From: DATIRA01 sp963766505 | GTDB lineage: Bacteria > Pseudomonadota > Gammaproteobacteria > Steroidobacterales > Steroidobacteraceae | Length of the DNA stretch: 64,000 nt | Direction: 5' to 3' | NCBI GenBank assembly: GCA_963766505.1 | Contig: CAVYAL010000005.1 | Coordinates: forward strand, 992,001-1,056,000 | Shown here: positions 17,322-26,225 of the stretch, one piece after another | How positions within the stretch are numbered: position 1 is the stretch's first letter | How the letters are laid out: each line of letters opens with the position of its first letter | The notes under the pieces: model-generated | Told to the model about the DNA's origin: nothing | Databases searched by the model: none | The model's input: the letters and a program-made list of their open reading frames with translations, nothing else | Translations under genes and position numbers: made by a program

Positions 17322-17362
17322 AAAGGGGACAGATCTATTTGCCAAATAAATCTGTCCCCTTT
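17322..17362. repeat. Palindromic intergenic repeat, copy 1
   Basis: Arms AAAGGGGACAGATCTATTT (17322-17340) and AAATAAATCTGTCCCCTTT (17344-17362) pair over 19 bp with one C-A mismatch and a GCC loop. Both arms are identical, mismatch included, to those of the copy at 26759-26800. It lies between the P450 stop and the PPIase start. It resembles the GGGGACAG palindromes scattered through many proteobacterial genomes and may also act as a terminator. Confidence 0.85.
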
Positions 17363-17422
17363 GAATGTACAGGACCGTGCGCGCAGCCGACGACGCGATC
17401 CCGTGCCCGGGGCTCCGTTGCC

Positions 17423-18688
17423 TCACGCGGCGTGCAGCCGGACCGGCAGGCTCTCGTAGCCCTTGACGAAATTCGAGCGCACCCTCACCGGCTCCCCGAC
17501 GACCTCGACGAAGCTGAAGCGCTTCGTTATCTCCTCCCAGACGATGCGCAGCTGCATCTCCGCGAGCCGGTTGCCCATGCAGCGGTGGATGCCGAAGCCG
17601 AAGGACAGGTGGTGCCTCGCCTTTGGGCGATCGATGATGAACTCGTCGGCCCGCTCGATCACCTCGTCGTCACGGTTGCCGGACACGTACCACATGACGA
17701 CCTTGTCCTCGGCCCGGATGCGCTTGCCGCCGAGCTCAGTGTCTTCCTTCGCGCGGCGACGCATGTGCGCGAGCGGCGTCTGCCAGCGGATGATCTCGGA
17801 GACCATGCCCGGGATCAGCCCCGGGTTCTCGCGCAGCTTCGCGTACTCGGCGGGATTCTGGTTGAGCGCAAGCACTCCGCCGGTGATCGAATTGCGCGTC
17901 GTGTCGTTGCCGCCGACGATCAGCAGCAGCAGGTTGCCGAGGAATTCCATCGGCTGGTGGATCATGTCGCGGGTGTGCTCGCTCGCCTGCAGCAGCGATA
18001 TCAGGTCGTACCCGGTCTCGCGGCCGAGCCGCTCCTGCCACAGCTGCGAAAAAGTGGCGAGGCATTCCTGCAGCCCGGCGATCCGCTCCTGCTGCGTGAC
18101 CAGCATCGCGCCGGCCAGCTCGGGCGTCGCGACCGCGAGGTCCGACCAGCGCGTCAGCTTGCGCCTGTCCTCGAACGGAAAGTCGAACAGCGTCGCGAGC
18201 ATCTGGGTCGTGAGCTCGATCGAGACCCGGTCCACCCAGTCGAATTCCTCCCCAACCGGCAGCGAGTCCAGGATCCGGCCTGCACGCTCGCGGATCACGG
18301 GCTCGAGCTTGGCGAGGTTCGCGGGCGCGACCACCGGCTGGACCGCAGCGCGCTGCACGTCGTGCTTCGGCGGGTCCATGAAGATGAAGTTGTCGAACTT
18401 CATGTCGTCGGTCAGGTCCCCGATCACGATCGTCGGCGATGAGGAGAACACCTGGTGGTGTGTGTCCACGTGCACGATGTCGTTGAACTTCGTGACCGAC
18501 CAGAAGGGTCCGAAAGGACTGTCGGCCAGGTAGTGCACCGGGTCCTCGCGGCGCAGCCTCTCGAAGTACGGGCGCCATCGGTCGGTCTCGAACAGCCGCG
18601 GGTCGCTGACGTCGAGTTGCTCGAGCGGCGTGTCGTGGGGATCCTGCAGCGGACCGCTGTGCACTCTGGGGGGCTGGTTCATAGGCAT
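17423..18688 (-). CDS. Cytochrome P450, CYP153-like
   Basis: 421 residues. Visible are the I-helix GGNDTTRNS, the K-helix ExxR in SEIIRWQTP and the haem loop FGFGIHRCMG with the thiolate Cys370. The NDTTRNS and HRCMGNRLAEMQLRI blocks look most like CYP153 alkane/fatty-acid omega-hydroxylases, but related terpene and steroid P450s share parts of them, so the subfamily is tentative. GAGGAG precedes ATG 18688. A [2Fe-2S] ferredoxin gene ends 27 bp upstream on the same strand and is the obvious electron donor for this soluble class I system. No ferredoxin reductase is in the window. Hydroxylated alkane products would feed the adjacent alcohol dehydrogenases. Confidence 0.9.
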   Translation of the reverse strand: MPMNQPPRVHSGPLQDPHDTPLEQLDVSDPRLFETDRWRPYFERLRREDPVHYLADSPFGPFWSVTKFNDIVHVDTHHQVFSSSPTIVIGDLTDDMKFDNFIFMDPPKHDVQRAAVQPVVAPANLAKLEPVIRERAGRILDSLPVGEEFDWVDRVSIELTTQMLATLFDFPFEDRRKLTRWSDLAVATPELAGAMLVTQQERIAGLQECLATFSQLWQERLGRETGYDLISLLQASEHTRDMIHQPMEFLGNLLLLIVGGNDTTRNSITGGVLALNQNPAEYAKLRENPGLIPGMVSEIIRWQTPLAHMRRRAKEDTELGGKRIRAEDKVVMWYVSGNRDDEVIERADEFIIDRPKARHHLSFGFGIHRCMGNRLAEMQLRIVWEEITKRFSFVEVVGEPVRVRSNFVKGYESLPVRLHAA

Positions 18689-18715
18689 GCGCTCCTCGGA
18701 CCGTGCGCCCGGGCT

Positions 18716-19036
18716 CTACATCTGGTGTTCGGGAAGTGTGACGACCAGGCCGTCGAGTTCCTCGGTCAGCGTGAGCTGGCAGGCCAGCCGCGACGTCGGA
18801 CACCTGTCCGGGCGCATCGCGAGCATCGCCTCCTCCATCTCGTCCGCATTGCCGACAAGCGCGGACCATGCGGGGTCTACGATGACGTGACAGGTGCCGC
18901 AGGCGCAGGAGCCGCCGCAGTCCGCGTCGATGCCGGGCACCATGTTGTCCATGGCTGCCTGCATCAGCGTGACCCCGGCGGGCGCCTCGACCGGGCGGAC
19001 CTCGCCAGAGAACTCGATGAACGTGACCTTGGGCAA
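18716..19036 (-). CDS. [2Fe-2S] ferredoxin, adrenodoxin/putidaredoxin type
   Basis: 106 residues. Cluster cysteines are in DADCGGSCACGTCHV (the C-x5-C-x2-C pattern) and, after the interaction helix, in SRLACQL. The acidic DEMEEAML helix is the usual P450-docking surface. Translation starts at TTG 19036, preceded by GGGGAG six bases upstream; no ATG fits. It is encoded just before the P450 with a 27-bp gap and should carry electrons from an unlinked reductase to it. The amidase gene ends 69 bp upstream on the same strand, so all three may share a transcript. Confidence 0.93.
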   Translation of the reverse strand: MPKVTFIEFSGEVRPVEAPAGVTLMQAAMDNMVPGIDADCGGSCACGTCHVIVDPAWSALVGNADEMEEAMLAMRPDRCPTSRLACQLTLTEELDGLVVTLPEHQM

Positions 19037-19105
19037 GGCGATCTCCCCTTATCCGTTGTCCCGGCCGGGCAGCAGAGCGAGTCTACCGCCGAACAGGGCC
19101 GGCCA

Positions 19106-20599
19106 TCACTCGGCGGCGTGCGGCGCCCGCCGATCGCTCCAGGGCATGGCCTGCTCGAGCTGCGCCGCGAGCCTGAACAGCGTCGCTTCGTCGCCGATGC
19201 CCGACGTGAAGAGCATCCCCATCGGCAGGCCCTCCTCGGTCCAGTGCAGCGGCAGGCTCACCGAGGGCTGGCCGGTGACGTTGGCTATCATCGTGTACGG
19301 CGCAGAGTCGAAGGTCGGCTGGAACGCCTCGATGATCTTCGCGCGCTGGCTCATCAGCGCACCGCCGGGCAGTGCGCCCGCCACCTTCAAGGCCTGCCGC
19401 TGCATGTTCGTGAGCTTGTAGGCACCGATCGACAGCGGTGGCACGCCGACCGTCGGCGTGAGCAGTACGTCGAATCCGGCGGACCAGGTGAGCCACTGCC
19501 TCGAGAAGAGCTGCATGTACCAGATGGCTTCCGCGACGTCGGCGGCGGACTGCGCCTCGCCCATCCGGTTCAATATCCAGGTGGCGAGCTCGACGTCGTC
19601 GCTGGTCGCAGCTCGGCCGCGCAGTTTCGAGCCGGCACGCAACGTGGCCGCGACGTCTGCGGCCACCAGCGCCGCGTACGCCTCGACGAAGGGTTGCGAC
19701 TCGAGCGGCAGGCGCACTTCGATCAGCTCGTGGCCGAGCGCGCTGAGCCGCGCGGTCACAGTCTCCAGCGCCTTGCGGTTCTCGGCGTGCATCGTCGTGC
19801 CGAGCCCGGGATCGAAACTGAACGCTATGCGCAGCCGGCCGGGCTCGCGCCGGATCTCCTCGAGGTACGGCCGCCCGGCAGGCGCCAGTTGCAGCAGCTG
19901 ACCGGGATAGGAGCCCGCCGTGGCGTCGAGCAGTGCGGCGCTGTCGCGCACGGTCCGGGAGACGACATGCTCGCCGATGAATCCCCACCAGACGTCCGGT
20001 GCCTGCGGGCCGGAGGGGTTCCTGCCGCGGCTGGGCTTCAGTCCGACGAGACCGCAGTTCGAGGCCGGCGTACGGATCGAGCCGCCGCCGTCGTTGGCGT
20101 TGGCCGCCGGCACGATGCGGGCCGCAACGGCGGCTGCCGAACCCCCGCTCGAACCACCGGGCGTACGCTCCAGGCTCCAGGGATTGCGCGTCGGTCCGAA
20201 CAGTTCCGGCTCGGTGACGTTGGTGACGCCGAGCTCCGGTGTATTGGTCTTGCCGAAGATCACCAGGCCCGCTGCCTTGTAGCGGCGTGTCAGTTCCTCG
20301 TCCTCGGCCGGGACGAAGTCCTGGAACAGCCTCGAGCCGCAGCGCATCGGTTCACCCGCGTATGCGGTCATCAGGTCCTTGATCAGGAACGGCACGCCGC
20401 GCAGCGGACCCGCCGGCAGGCCTGCTGCGATCGCCTCGCGGGCCCGACCTTCCATCAGGTGGATGACCGCATTGATCTTCGGGTTCACCGCGGCCGTCCG
20501 CGCCAGCGCTTCATCGAGCAGCTCTTCGGGCGTGACCTGTCCGGTCCGCACGAGCTCCGCCAATGCCACGCAGTCATGGCTGCCATAGTCCGGAATCAT
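19106..20599 (-). CDS. Amidase signature family hydrolase
   Basis: 497 residues of the amidase-signature family. The Ser-Ser-Lys triad is recognisable: Lys in FLIKDLM (about residue 74) and the two serines in TPGGSSGGSAAA plus the downstream DGGGSIR. The family hydrolyses amide bonds of diverse substrates; GatA is unlikely because gatB/gatC are absent. GGGAGG precedes ATG 20599. It is the first gene of an apparent amidase-ferredoxin-P450 run and diverges from a PQQ alcohol dehydrogenase across about 150 bp. Whether it works in the same pathway as the P450 is unclear. Confidence 0.9.
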   Translation of the reverse strand: MIPDYGSHDCVALAELVRTGQVTPEELLDEALARTAAVNPKINAVIHLMEGRAREAIAAGLPAGPLRGVPFLIKDLMTAYAGEPMRCGSRLFQDFVPAEDEELTRRYKAAGLVIFGKTNTPELGVTNVTEPELFGPTRNPWSLERTPGGSSGGSAAAVAARIVPAANANDGGGSIRTPASNCGLVGLKPSRGRNPSGPQAPDVWWGFIGEHVVSRTVRDSAALLDATAGSYPGQLLQLAPAGRPYLEEIRREPGRLRIAFSFDPGLGTTMHAENRKALETVTARLSALGHELIEVRLPLESQPFVEAYAALVAADVAATLRAGSKLRGRAATSDDVELATWILNRMGEAQSAADVAEAIWYMQLFSRQWLTWSAGFDVLLTPTVGVPPLSIGAYKLTNMQRQALKVAGALPGGALMSQRAKIIEAFQPTFDSAPYTMIANVTGQPSVSLPLHWTEEGLPMGMLFTSGIGDEATLFRLAAQLEQAMPWSDRRAPHAAE

Positions 20600-20752
20600 C
20601 GGTGAGCGCCTCCCGTCTGCCGTCGACCACCAATGATGAACAGGTCTCCCGCAAATGACGAGTCCTGCGGCCCGGGAACCCTTGCAGTAAGCCGCCGTCG
20701 GACTGAGACTCTCCGCTGGCTCGATTACGAACTCCGTCAGGACGGGACAGAC

Positions 20753-22918
20753 ATGAGCAACCCCGCCGCCGGCACCGCGCTGGCCACCCTGTTCAGCCTG
20801 TCGCTCGCAGTTTCCGTGACTGCGGCGGATGACTCACCGTCCAGCGGACGCGGTGCAGCCACCGTCGACGGCGCGCGGATCGCGGCTGCGGATACCGAGC
20901 CCGGCAACTGGCTGGCCCACGGACGCACCTACGACGAGCAGCGGTTCAGCCCGCTCGCGCGAATCAACGAAGGCAACGTCGACGGCCTCGGCCTCGCCTG
21001 GTCGTTTGCAACCGGGACGCTGCGCGGCCTGCAGGCCAGTCCGATCGTCGTCGACGGCACGATGTACACGACGGGCGTGTGGAGCGTGGTGTGGGCGCTG
21101 GACGCGAAGACGGGCGAGCTGCTCTGGACCTACGACCCTCAGGTGCCGCGGGAATGGGGCCGCTACGCCTGCTGCGATGCGGTGAACCGCGGCGTCGCCG
21201 TCTGGAAGGGCGCAGTGTACGTCGCGACGCTCGACGGCCGCCTGGTCTCTCTGGACGCGAAGACCGGCGCGAAACGCTGGGAAGTGAACACGATCGACCG
21301 CAGCAAGCCCTACACGATCACCGGCGCGCCGCGCGTCGTGAAGGGCAAGGTGCTGATCGGCAACGGCGGCGGCGAGTACGGCGTGCGCGGCTACTTTTCG
21401 GCATACGACGCCGAGACGGGCAAGCTCGCCTGGCGCTTCTACACGGTGCCAGGCAATCCGAAGGACGGGTTCGAGCATCCGGAGCTCGAGCGCGCGGCGA
21501 AGACCTGGAACGGCGAATGGTGGAAGCACGGTGGCGGCGGCACGGTCTGGGACTCGATGGCCTACGACCCCGAGCTCGACACGCTCTACGTCGGCACCGG
21601 CAACGGTTCACCCTGGGCCCGCGACATCCGCTCGCCCGGCGGCGGCGACAACCTGTTCCTGTCCTCGATCCTGGCGCTCGACCCGGACACGGGGCGCCTC
21701 AAGTGGCATTACCAGGTGACGCCCGCCGAGAACTGGGACTACACCGCGACGCAGCACATCATCCTCGCCGACCTGCAGATCGGCGGGAAGCCGCGCAAGG
21801 TGCTGATGCAGGCGCCGAAGAACGGCTTCTTCTACGTGATCGATCGCGTGACCGGCGAGCTGCTCTCGGCCGACAAGTACATCCCGGCGACCTGGGCGAG
21901 CCACGTCGACCTCGAGACCGGGCGACCGGTCGAGACGCCCGAGGCTATCTACAGCGACGAAACGCGGCTGATCGTCCCCGCCGCGTTCGGTGGCCACAAC
22001 TGGCACCCGATGGCCTTCAATCCCGCGACCGGGCTGGTGTACATCCCGGCGATGCAGCCGATGGGCATTTATCCGCCTTCGGAGGAGTTCAGGACGACCG
22101 GGAAGTTCACGCGTCGCGACCTGTTCTGGAACCCGGGCATCGACTGGAATGCCTACACGGACACGATCTACGCGCTGCTGGAGAAATTCGACGGCGCATT
22201 GCCGCCCGACCGCGGCTACCTGAAGGCCTGGGACCCGATCCGCAAGAAGACCGTGTGGGAGATCGAGCATCCGGCGTTCTGGAACGGCGGCCTGCTGACG
22301 ACGGCTGGCAACCTGCTGTTCCAGGGCACCGGTGACGGGCGATTCGTCGCGTATGCCGCGGACACGGGCAAGTCGCTGTGGGCCGTCCCGACGATGATCG
22401 GCATCATCGCGCCGCCGGTCACTTACGAGGTGGACGGCGAGCAATACGTCGCGGTGATGGCGGGCTACGGCGGCGCCGGCGCGGTGACGGGTGGCGATCC
22501 GCGCACGATGGCTTCCGGCAGGTACCTGAACGAGGGCCATGTGCTGGCCTTCAAGCTCGGCGGCAAGGCCCGGATGCCGCGCATCGCCGAGAGAGATGCG
22601 TCCATTCCCGAGCCGCCTAAGATGGAGGCGACGCCCGCCCAGGTCGAGAACGGCAAGTACCAGTACGGCGCCAACTGCATGGTTTGCCACGGGGCACTGG
22701 CGGTGTCGGGCGGCGTGGTGCCGGACCTGCGCATGCTGAGCGCCGAGAAGCACTCGATCTTCAAGGCGATCGTCTATGACGGCGTGATCCACAGTGCCGG
22801 CATGCCGCGGATGGGCGACCTGGTCACCGAGCAGGACGTGCAAGACATCCAGGCCTACGTGATTTCGAGGGCGAACCAGGACCGCGCGGCTGCAGCCGCG
22901 GCGGCCAAATCGAAATAG
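20753..22918 (+). CDS. PQQ-dependent alcohol dehydrogenase with C-terminal cytochrome c (quinohaemoprotein)
   Basis: 721 residues from ATG 20753. The open frame extends to 20633, but the next 24 residues from 20753 form a clean signal peptide ending SVTAA, so this start is preferred. The same layout as the protein at 7703-9877 follows: propeller with YACCDAVNRG vicinal cysteines, then a cytochrome c domain with CMVCH at 642-646 and a probable axial Met in GMPRM. It differs from that paralogue in lacking a lipobox, so it should be soluble in the periplasm. It diverges from the amidase-ferredoxin-P450 genes. A cytochrome c lipoprotein lies just beyond, on the opposite strand, and could take its electrons. 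Confidence 0.92.
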   Translation: MSNPAAGTALATLFSLSLAVSVTAADDSPSSGRGAATVDGARIAAADTEPGNWLAHGRTYDEQRFSPLARINEGNVDGLGLAWSFATGTLRGLQASPIVVDGTMYTTGVWSVVWALDAKTGELLWTYDPQVPREWGRYACCDAVNRGVAVWKGAVYVATLDGRLVSLDAKTGAKRWEVNTIDRSKPYTITGAPRVVKGKVLIGNGGGEYGVRGYFSAYDAETGKLAWRFYTVPGNPKDGFEHPELERAAKTWNGEWWKHGGGGTVWDSMAYDPELDTLYVGTGNGSPWARDIRSPGGGDNLFLSSILALDPDTGRLKWHYQVTPAENWDYTATQHIILADLQIGGKPRKVLMQAPKNGFFYVIDRVTGELLSADKYIPATWASHVDLETGRPVETPEAIYSDETRLIVPAAFGGHNWHPMAFNPATGLVYIPAMQPMGIYPPSEEFRTTGKFTRRDLFWNPGIDWNAYTDTIYALLEKFDGALPPDRGYLKAWDPIRKKTVWEIEHPAFWNGGLLTTAGNLLFQGTGDGRFVAYAADTGKSLWAVPTMIGIIAPPVTYEVDGEQYVAVMAGYGGAGAVTGGDPRTMASGRYLNEGHVLAFKLGGKARMPRIAERDASIPEPPKMEATPAQVENGKYQYGANCMVCHGALAVSGGVVPDLRMLSAEKHSIFKAIVYDGVIHSAGMPRMGDLVTEQDVQDIQAYVISRANQDRAAAAAAAKSK

Positions 22919-22968
22919 CGCTGTATCAGGAGGCGCTGCGGCGTACCGCCCTCCGCCATCGGCGTACC

Positions 22969-22987
22969 GAGGGGGCGACACCCCCTC
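22969..22987. terminator. Hairpin between convergent genes
   Basis: A perfect 7-bp stem GAGGGGG/CCCCCTC with loop CGACA sits midway between the stops of the PQQ dehydrogenase (22918) and the cytochrome c (23000). It is followed by TTC on the plus strand. Position suggests bidirectional termination; the T-run is poor. Confidence 0.5.
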
Positions 22988-22999
22988 TTCGCGTCGATC

Positions 23000-23386
23000 T
23001 CAGTTGTTCTTGGCGCCCTGCTCCACCCAGCGGCGGATGATCTCGATCTCCTGCTGGCTCATCTGTGGAGCACCCGCGTGAGGCATCTTGATGGACTGGT
23101 CGGCGCGACCTTCTATCAGCATCACCAGGGCGCTGGTGAGCGGGTCCCCAGGCAGCACGACCGGGCCGTACTTGGTGCCCTTCATCAGTGAGTCGTAGCC
23201 CTGCAGGTCGAAGCCGCTGGCCTGGTAGCCGAGCTGCCCGGGCATGTGACATGCCTGGCAATATTTCTCCAGCAGCGGAGCCACGTCGGCGCTGTAGCTC
23301 ACCGTGGCGTCCTGCTTCGACGCGCATGCCGCCGTCACGAGGGCCATGGCCACCAGCGAGCAGATGGCAAGGTTCTGCAGTTTCAT
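23000..23386 (-). CDS. Cytochrome c lipoprotein, planctomycete-type domain
   Basis: 128 residues from ATG 23386, chosen over the frame opening at 23449 because GGAGGAG stands just before it and it begins a signal peptide with lipobox (LVTAAC). A single haem site CQACH follows at about 45-49. GMPH-like ligands are in IKMPHAGAP, and the tail MSQQEIEIIRRWVEQGAKN is typical of small PSCyt1-type domains. It should be a lipid-anchored electron carrier in the periplasm. The neighbouring quinohaemoprotein dehydrogenase is a natural partner, although the two genes are convergent rather than in one operon. Confidence 0.85.
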   Translation of the reverse strand: MKLQNLAICSLVAMALVTAACASKQDATVSYSADVAPLLEKYCQACHMPGQLGYQASGFDLQGYDSLMKGTKYGPVVLPGDPLTSALVMLIEGRADQSIKMPHAGAPQMSQQEIEIIRRWVEQGAKNN

Positions 23387-23462
23387 CGGGCTCCTCCGCG
23401 AGGGATCCGGATCTCGTGACACGCTGTTCCGTGACCGGGCCCGGGGCAATCCGCTTTTCTAC

Positions 23463-24092
23463 CTAGTCCCGCTGCCGCAGCGGCGATATCGCGCGAAACG
23501 TCAGGTTGATGCGCTCGCCGACACGCGCGGCGGTCTTCGGCACCGAGTGACGCCAGTGATGCTGGGTCTGACCGGCCATCAACAGCAGGCTGCCGTGCGC
23601 GAGATCGACGGTCAGGGCTTCTGATTTGCGCCGACGGTGCTGCATACGGAAGCGGCGCGTGGCGCCGAGCGATACCGAGGCGATCTGTGGATTCCGGCCG
23701 AGCTCGGGCTCGTCGTCGGAATGCCATCCCATGCTGTCGCGACCATCGCGATACAGGTTGAGCAGCACGCTGTTGAAGGCCGCGCCGGTCAGCGCCTCGA
23801 TCCGCGCACGGATCTCGAGCAGCGGGGCGGTCCACGCGCTGGGCTCGTGGCGGGTTCCGGAATACGTGTAGCTCGCGAGCGGGTCCCCGTGCCAGGCAAC
23901 GAGACGCGGCACCACAGTGCGCCGACCGAAGATCAGGATCTCCTCCTGCTGCCATTCGATGCCCTGGCGGAGCTCGAGCAACAGCCGGTCCGCCTCCTGT
24001 CGGTCGAAAGCGCAGACCCAGTAGCGGAGCTGCCCGTCCGCGATGGACAGCTCACGAGCGGCGCCTGCGGCCTCGGATGGGATCGCGTCCAT
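23463..24092 (-). CDS. alkB: AlkB-family 2-oxoglutarate/Fe(II) dioxygenase (DNA alkylation repair)
   Basis: 209 residues. Fe(II) ligands His124 and Asp126 (WHSDDE) and His182 (HHWRHSVP), and the 2-oxoglutarate-binding pair Arg194/Arg200 (RINLTFR), are all in place. The block LNLYRDGRDSMGWHSDDE is closer to the ABH2/ABH3-like bacterial group than to E. coli AlkB itself. It removes alkyl groups from N1-A/N3-C in DNA or RNA. Start ATG 24092 was chosen as the first ATG before the conserved region; no good ribosome site is seen, and upstream frame extensions look like antisense coding. It is unrelated to alkane hydroxylase AlkB. It diverges from the first alpha/beta hydrolase. Confidence 0.9.
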   Translation of the reverse strand: MDAIPSEAAGAARELSIADGQLRYWVCAFDRQEADRLLLELRQGIEWQQEEILIFGRRTVVPRLVAWHGDPLASYTYSGTRHEPSAWTAPLLEIRARIEALTGAAFNSVLLNLYRDGRDSMGWHSDDEPELGRNPQIASVSLGATRRFRMQHRRRKSEALTVDLAHGSLLLMAGQTQHHWRHSVPKTAARVGERINLTFRAISPLRQRD

Positions 24093-24209
24093 GTACGTAG
24101 AATGGCCCGGACGCGCCTGGGATGCACGATGCCCGGACCTGCGCGGCCACCCAGCGCTGGCCGGATTCCCTGTTATGATGTTGCGGTGCAGCATCACTGG
24201 AACCAGCAC

Positions 24210-25194
24210 ATGCCGAGTCTCCGCGCCCGAATGACGAACGCCTTCCTGCGCCTGACGACCAAGTCGGTCTGGCGGCCCGGTCTCGACATCGACCAGGTCC
24301 GGGCCCACACGGCCAGGATGGAGGCCCGGCTCGCGAAGCGGGCGCTGCCCGTGGTCCGCGAGGACCTGCACATCCAGGGCATACCGGCCACATGGTTCGG
24401 ACCGCCGGAATCCAGCGCCCGGGGCACGCTGCTCTACCTGCATGGCGGTGCGTGGTGCCTGCACCTGCCGGCGGTCTACCAGCGACTCGCGACGACGCTG
24501 CTCGAACCTGACCGGGATGCGGGTGCTGCTGGTGGACTACCGGCTGGCGCCGGAACACAGGTTCCCGGCCGGGCCGGACGACTGCCTGACGGTCTATCGA
24601 TGGCTGATCGAGCAGGGGCACGGCGCGCGTCCACTGGCGCTCGCGGGCGACTCGGCTGGCGGCAGCCTGAGTCTCGTCACGATGATGCGGGCTCGGGACC
24701 TGGGGCTGCCTCTGCCGGACTGTGCGGCGTTGCTGTCGCCCTCCACGGACCTGACGATGTCAGGCGCCTCGGCCCGCTACAACGCCGAGGCGGACCCGAT
24801 GTTCTCGCCGGCCGCTGGGGACCTGCTGCCGGACGTTTACTGCCCCGGCGTGGATCGCGAAGACCCGCTGCTGTCGCCGCTGTTCGGCAACTGGGCCGGG
24901 CTGCCACCGCTGCTGTTCCATGCAGGCTCGACCGAGATGCTGCTCGATGACTCGATCCGGGCACAGGACCGCGCCCGCCAGGCCGGGGTCGAGGCCGAGA
25001 TCGAGGTCTGGCGCGAGCTACCGCATGTGTTCCATGTATTTCACTGGATCCCGGAGTCGCGGCTCGCGCTCCAGGCCATTGCCGACTTCATCACGTCCCG
25101 GGCGACCAGCAGGCGCCCGGTGCTGGAACAGGTCACGCCCGCGTACTCGCTCGAGCCGACTCTCGGCGAGGGGATCACCCGCCAGGCGCTCTAG
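24210..25194 (+). pseudogene. Alpha/beta hydrolase fold-3 (HSL-type esterase), one frameshift
   Basis: Hormone-sensitive-lipase-type esterase. The first frame (ATG 24210; GTG 24186 also possible) carries the oxyanion motif LYLHGGAWC and stops making sense after TTLLEP. The second frame resumes with TGMRVLLVDYRLAPEHRFPA, the nucleophile elbow GDSAGG, the acid region and HVFHVF with the catalytic His. One surplus base at about 24506-24512 accounts for the break; without it the protein has 327 residues, normal for the family. The two halves together hold a full catalytic set, so the gene is either newly broken or misread. Its stop shares CTAG with the convergent second hydrolase. Confidence 0.8.
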
Positions 25195-26115
25195 CCTCGA
25201 CCCAGGAACCTCCCGACTTCGGCCAGCGCACGGTCTGCGTCGGCCAGCACGCCGGCGTGCGTCTGGAAGACGTGCCAGCGTCCGGGATAGACCGAAAGCG
25301 TCGAGTCGATGCCCGCGTCCACGAGCCTCGCCTGCAAGCGCTGCGAGTCCGGCAGCAGTACCTCGTCCGAGCCGACCTGGATCAGCGTCGGCGGAAACCC
25401 GTTGAAGTCCCCGAGTACCGGAGAGGCCAACGGGTCCCTCGGATCGTGACTGCCGAGGTAGTAGCTGGCGCATTCAGCCACCCACGGCCGCGTGATCATC
25501 GCCTCGCCCGGCGGTTCCGGCCCGAGCTCGGCCAGGCTCAGGTCCGTCCAGGGCGAGAACAGCACCAGCGCCGAAGGCAGTGGACGGCCCAGGTCCCGCA
25601 GACGCAAGGCCGTCGCTGCGGTGAGCCCACCGCCGGCAGAGTCGCCGGCAATCACCAGGTCGGCGGGCTGGTGTCCGTCGGCCAGCAGGCCCTCGTAGGC
25701 TGCGACCGCATCGTCGAGCGCCGCCGGAAACGGATGCTCGGGCGCGAGTCGATAGTCCGCGACGAAAACCCGTGCCTCGCTCGCAAGCGCGAGGTTGCCG
25801 GTCAACGCCCGGTGGGTGCGCGGAGACCCTACGCAATAGGCTCCCCCATGCAGGTAGAGAATGACTCGCTGTGGGCTCGACCGGGCCACGACCCGAGGCC
25901 CATTCGCCCGGAACGCCTCCGACGGTCGCGGCTGTAAACGCCGCATTGCGCGGCACCAGTGTCAGGCGGGCGACGCGCTCGAGCCAGCGTCTCTGCTGCT
26001 CGATCGGGCGGCCTGCCCGGAATCCCGGCTTAAGCGCCAGGTTCAGTGCGCCACGAAGCACGGCAGCCAACGCCCGCTGGCTGATCGTCTCGTTCAGTGC
26101 CGACTGATGGACCAT
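25191..26115 (-). pseudogene. Alpha/beta hydrolase fold-3 (HSL-type esterase), one frameshift
   Basis: A second HSL-type esterase, facing the first. The N-terminal frame from ATG 26115 covers the cap region to GGVPGEWA. The remainder, VVARSSPQRVILYLHGGAYC, DYRLAPEHPFPAAL, GDSAGGG and GRWHVFQTH with the His, is in another frame down to 25191. One extra base near 25885-25900 explains it; corrected length 307 residues, as expected. The whole catalytic set is present. It resembles its neighbour enough to be an old tandem-inverted duplicate. Substrates would be short-chain esters by family analogy only. Confidence 0.8.
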
Positions 26116-26225
26116 TGGCTTGCCCCCGCAACAGCGCCGTGGCCGGCAGGACCGGGCCGGCGATGCGAGGGCTCATGGTTACGCAAGGCGGCCTGCCATG
26201 TCACGCAGCCCGCGCGCGCGACGGC

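Noticed and set aside
23463..24092. AlkB as an alkane hydroxylase fitting the hydrocarbon theme
   Set aside because: The HxD...H and R-x5-R pattern is that of the DNA-repair dioxygenase; the membrane alkane hydroxylase has many TM helices and eight histidines, absent here.
11141..26115. Programmed ribosomal frameshifting in the five interrupted genes
   Set aside because: No slippery heptamer or shared sequence is seen at the breaks, the genes are unrelated, and four need skipping of a base while one needs an added base.
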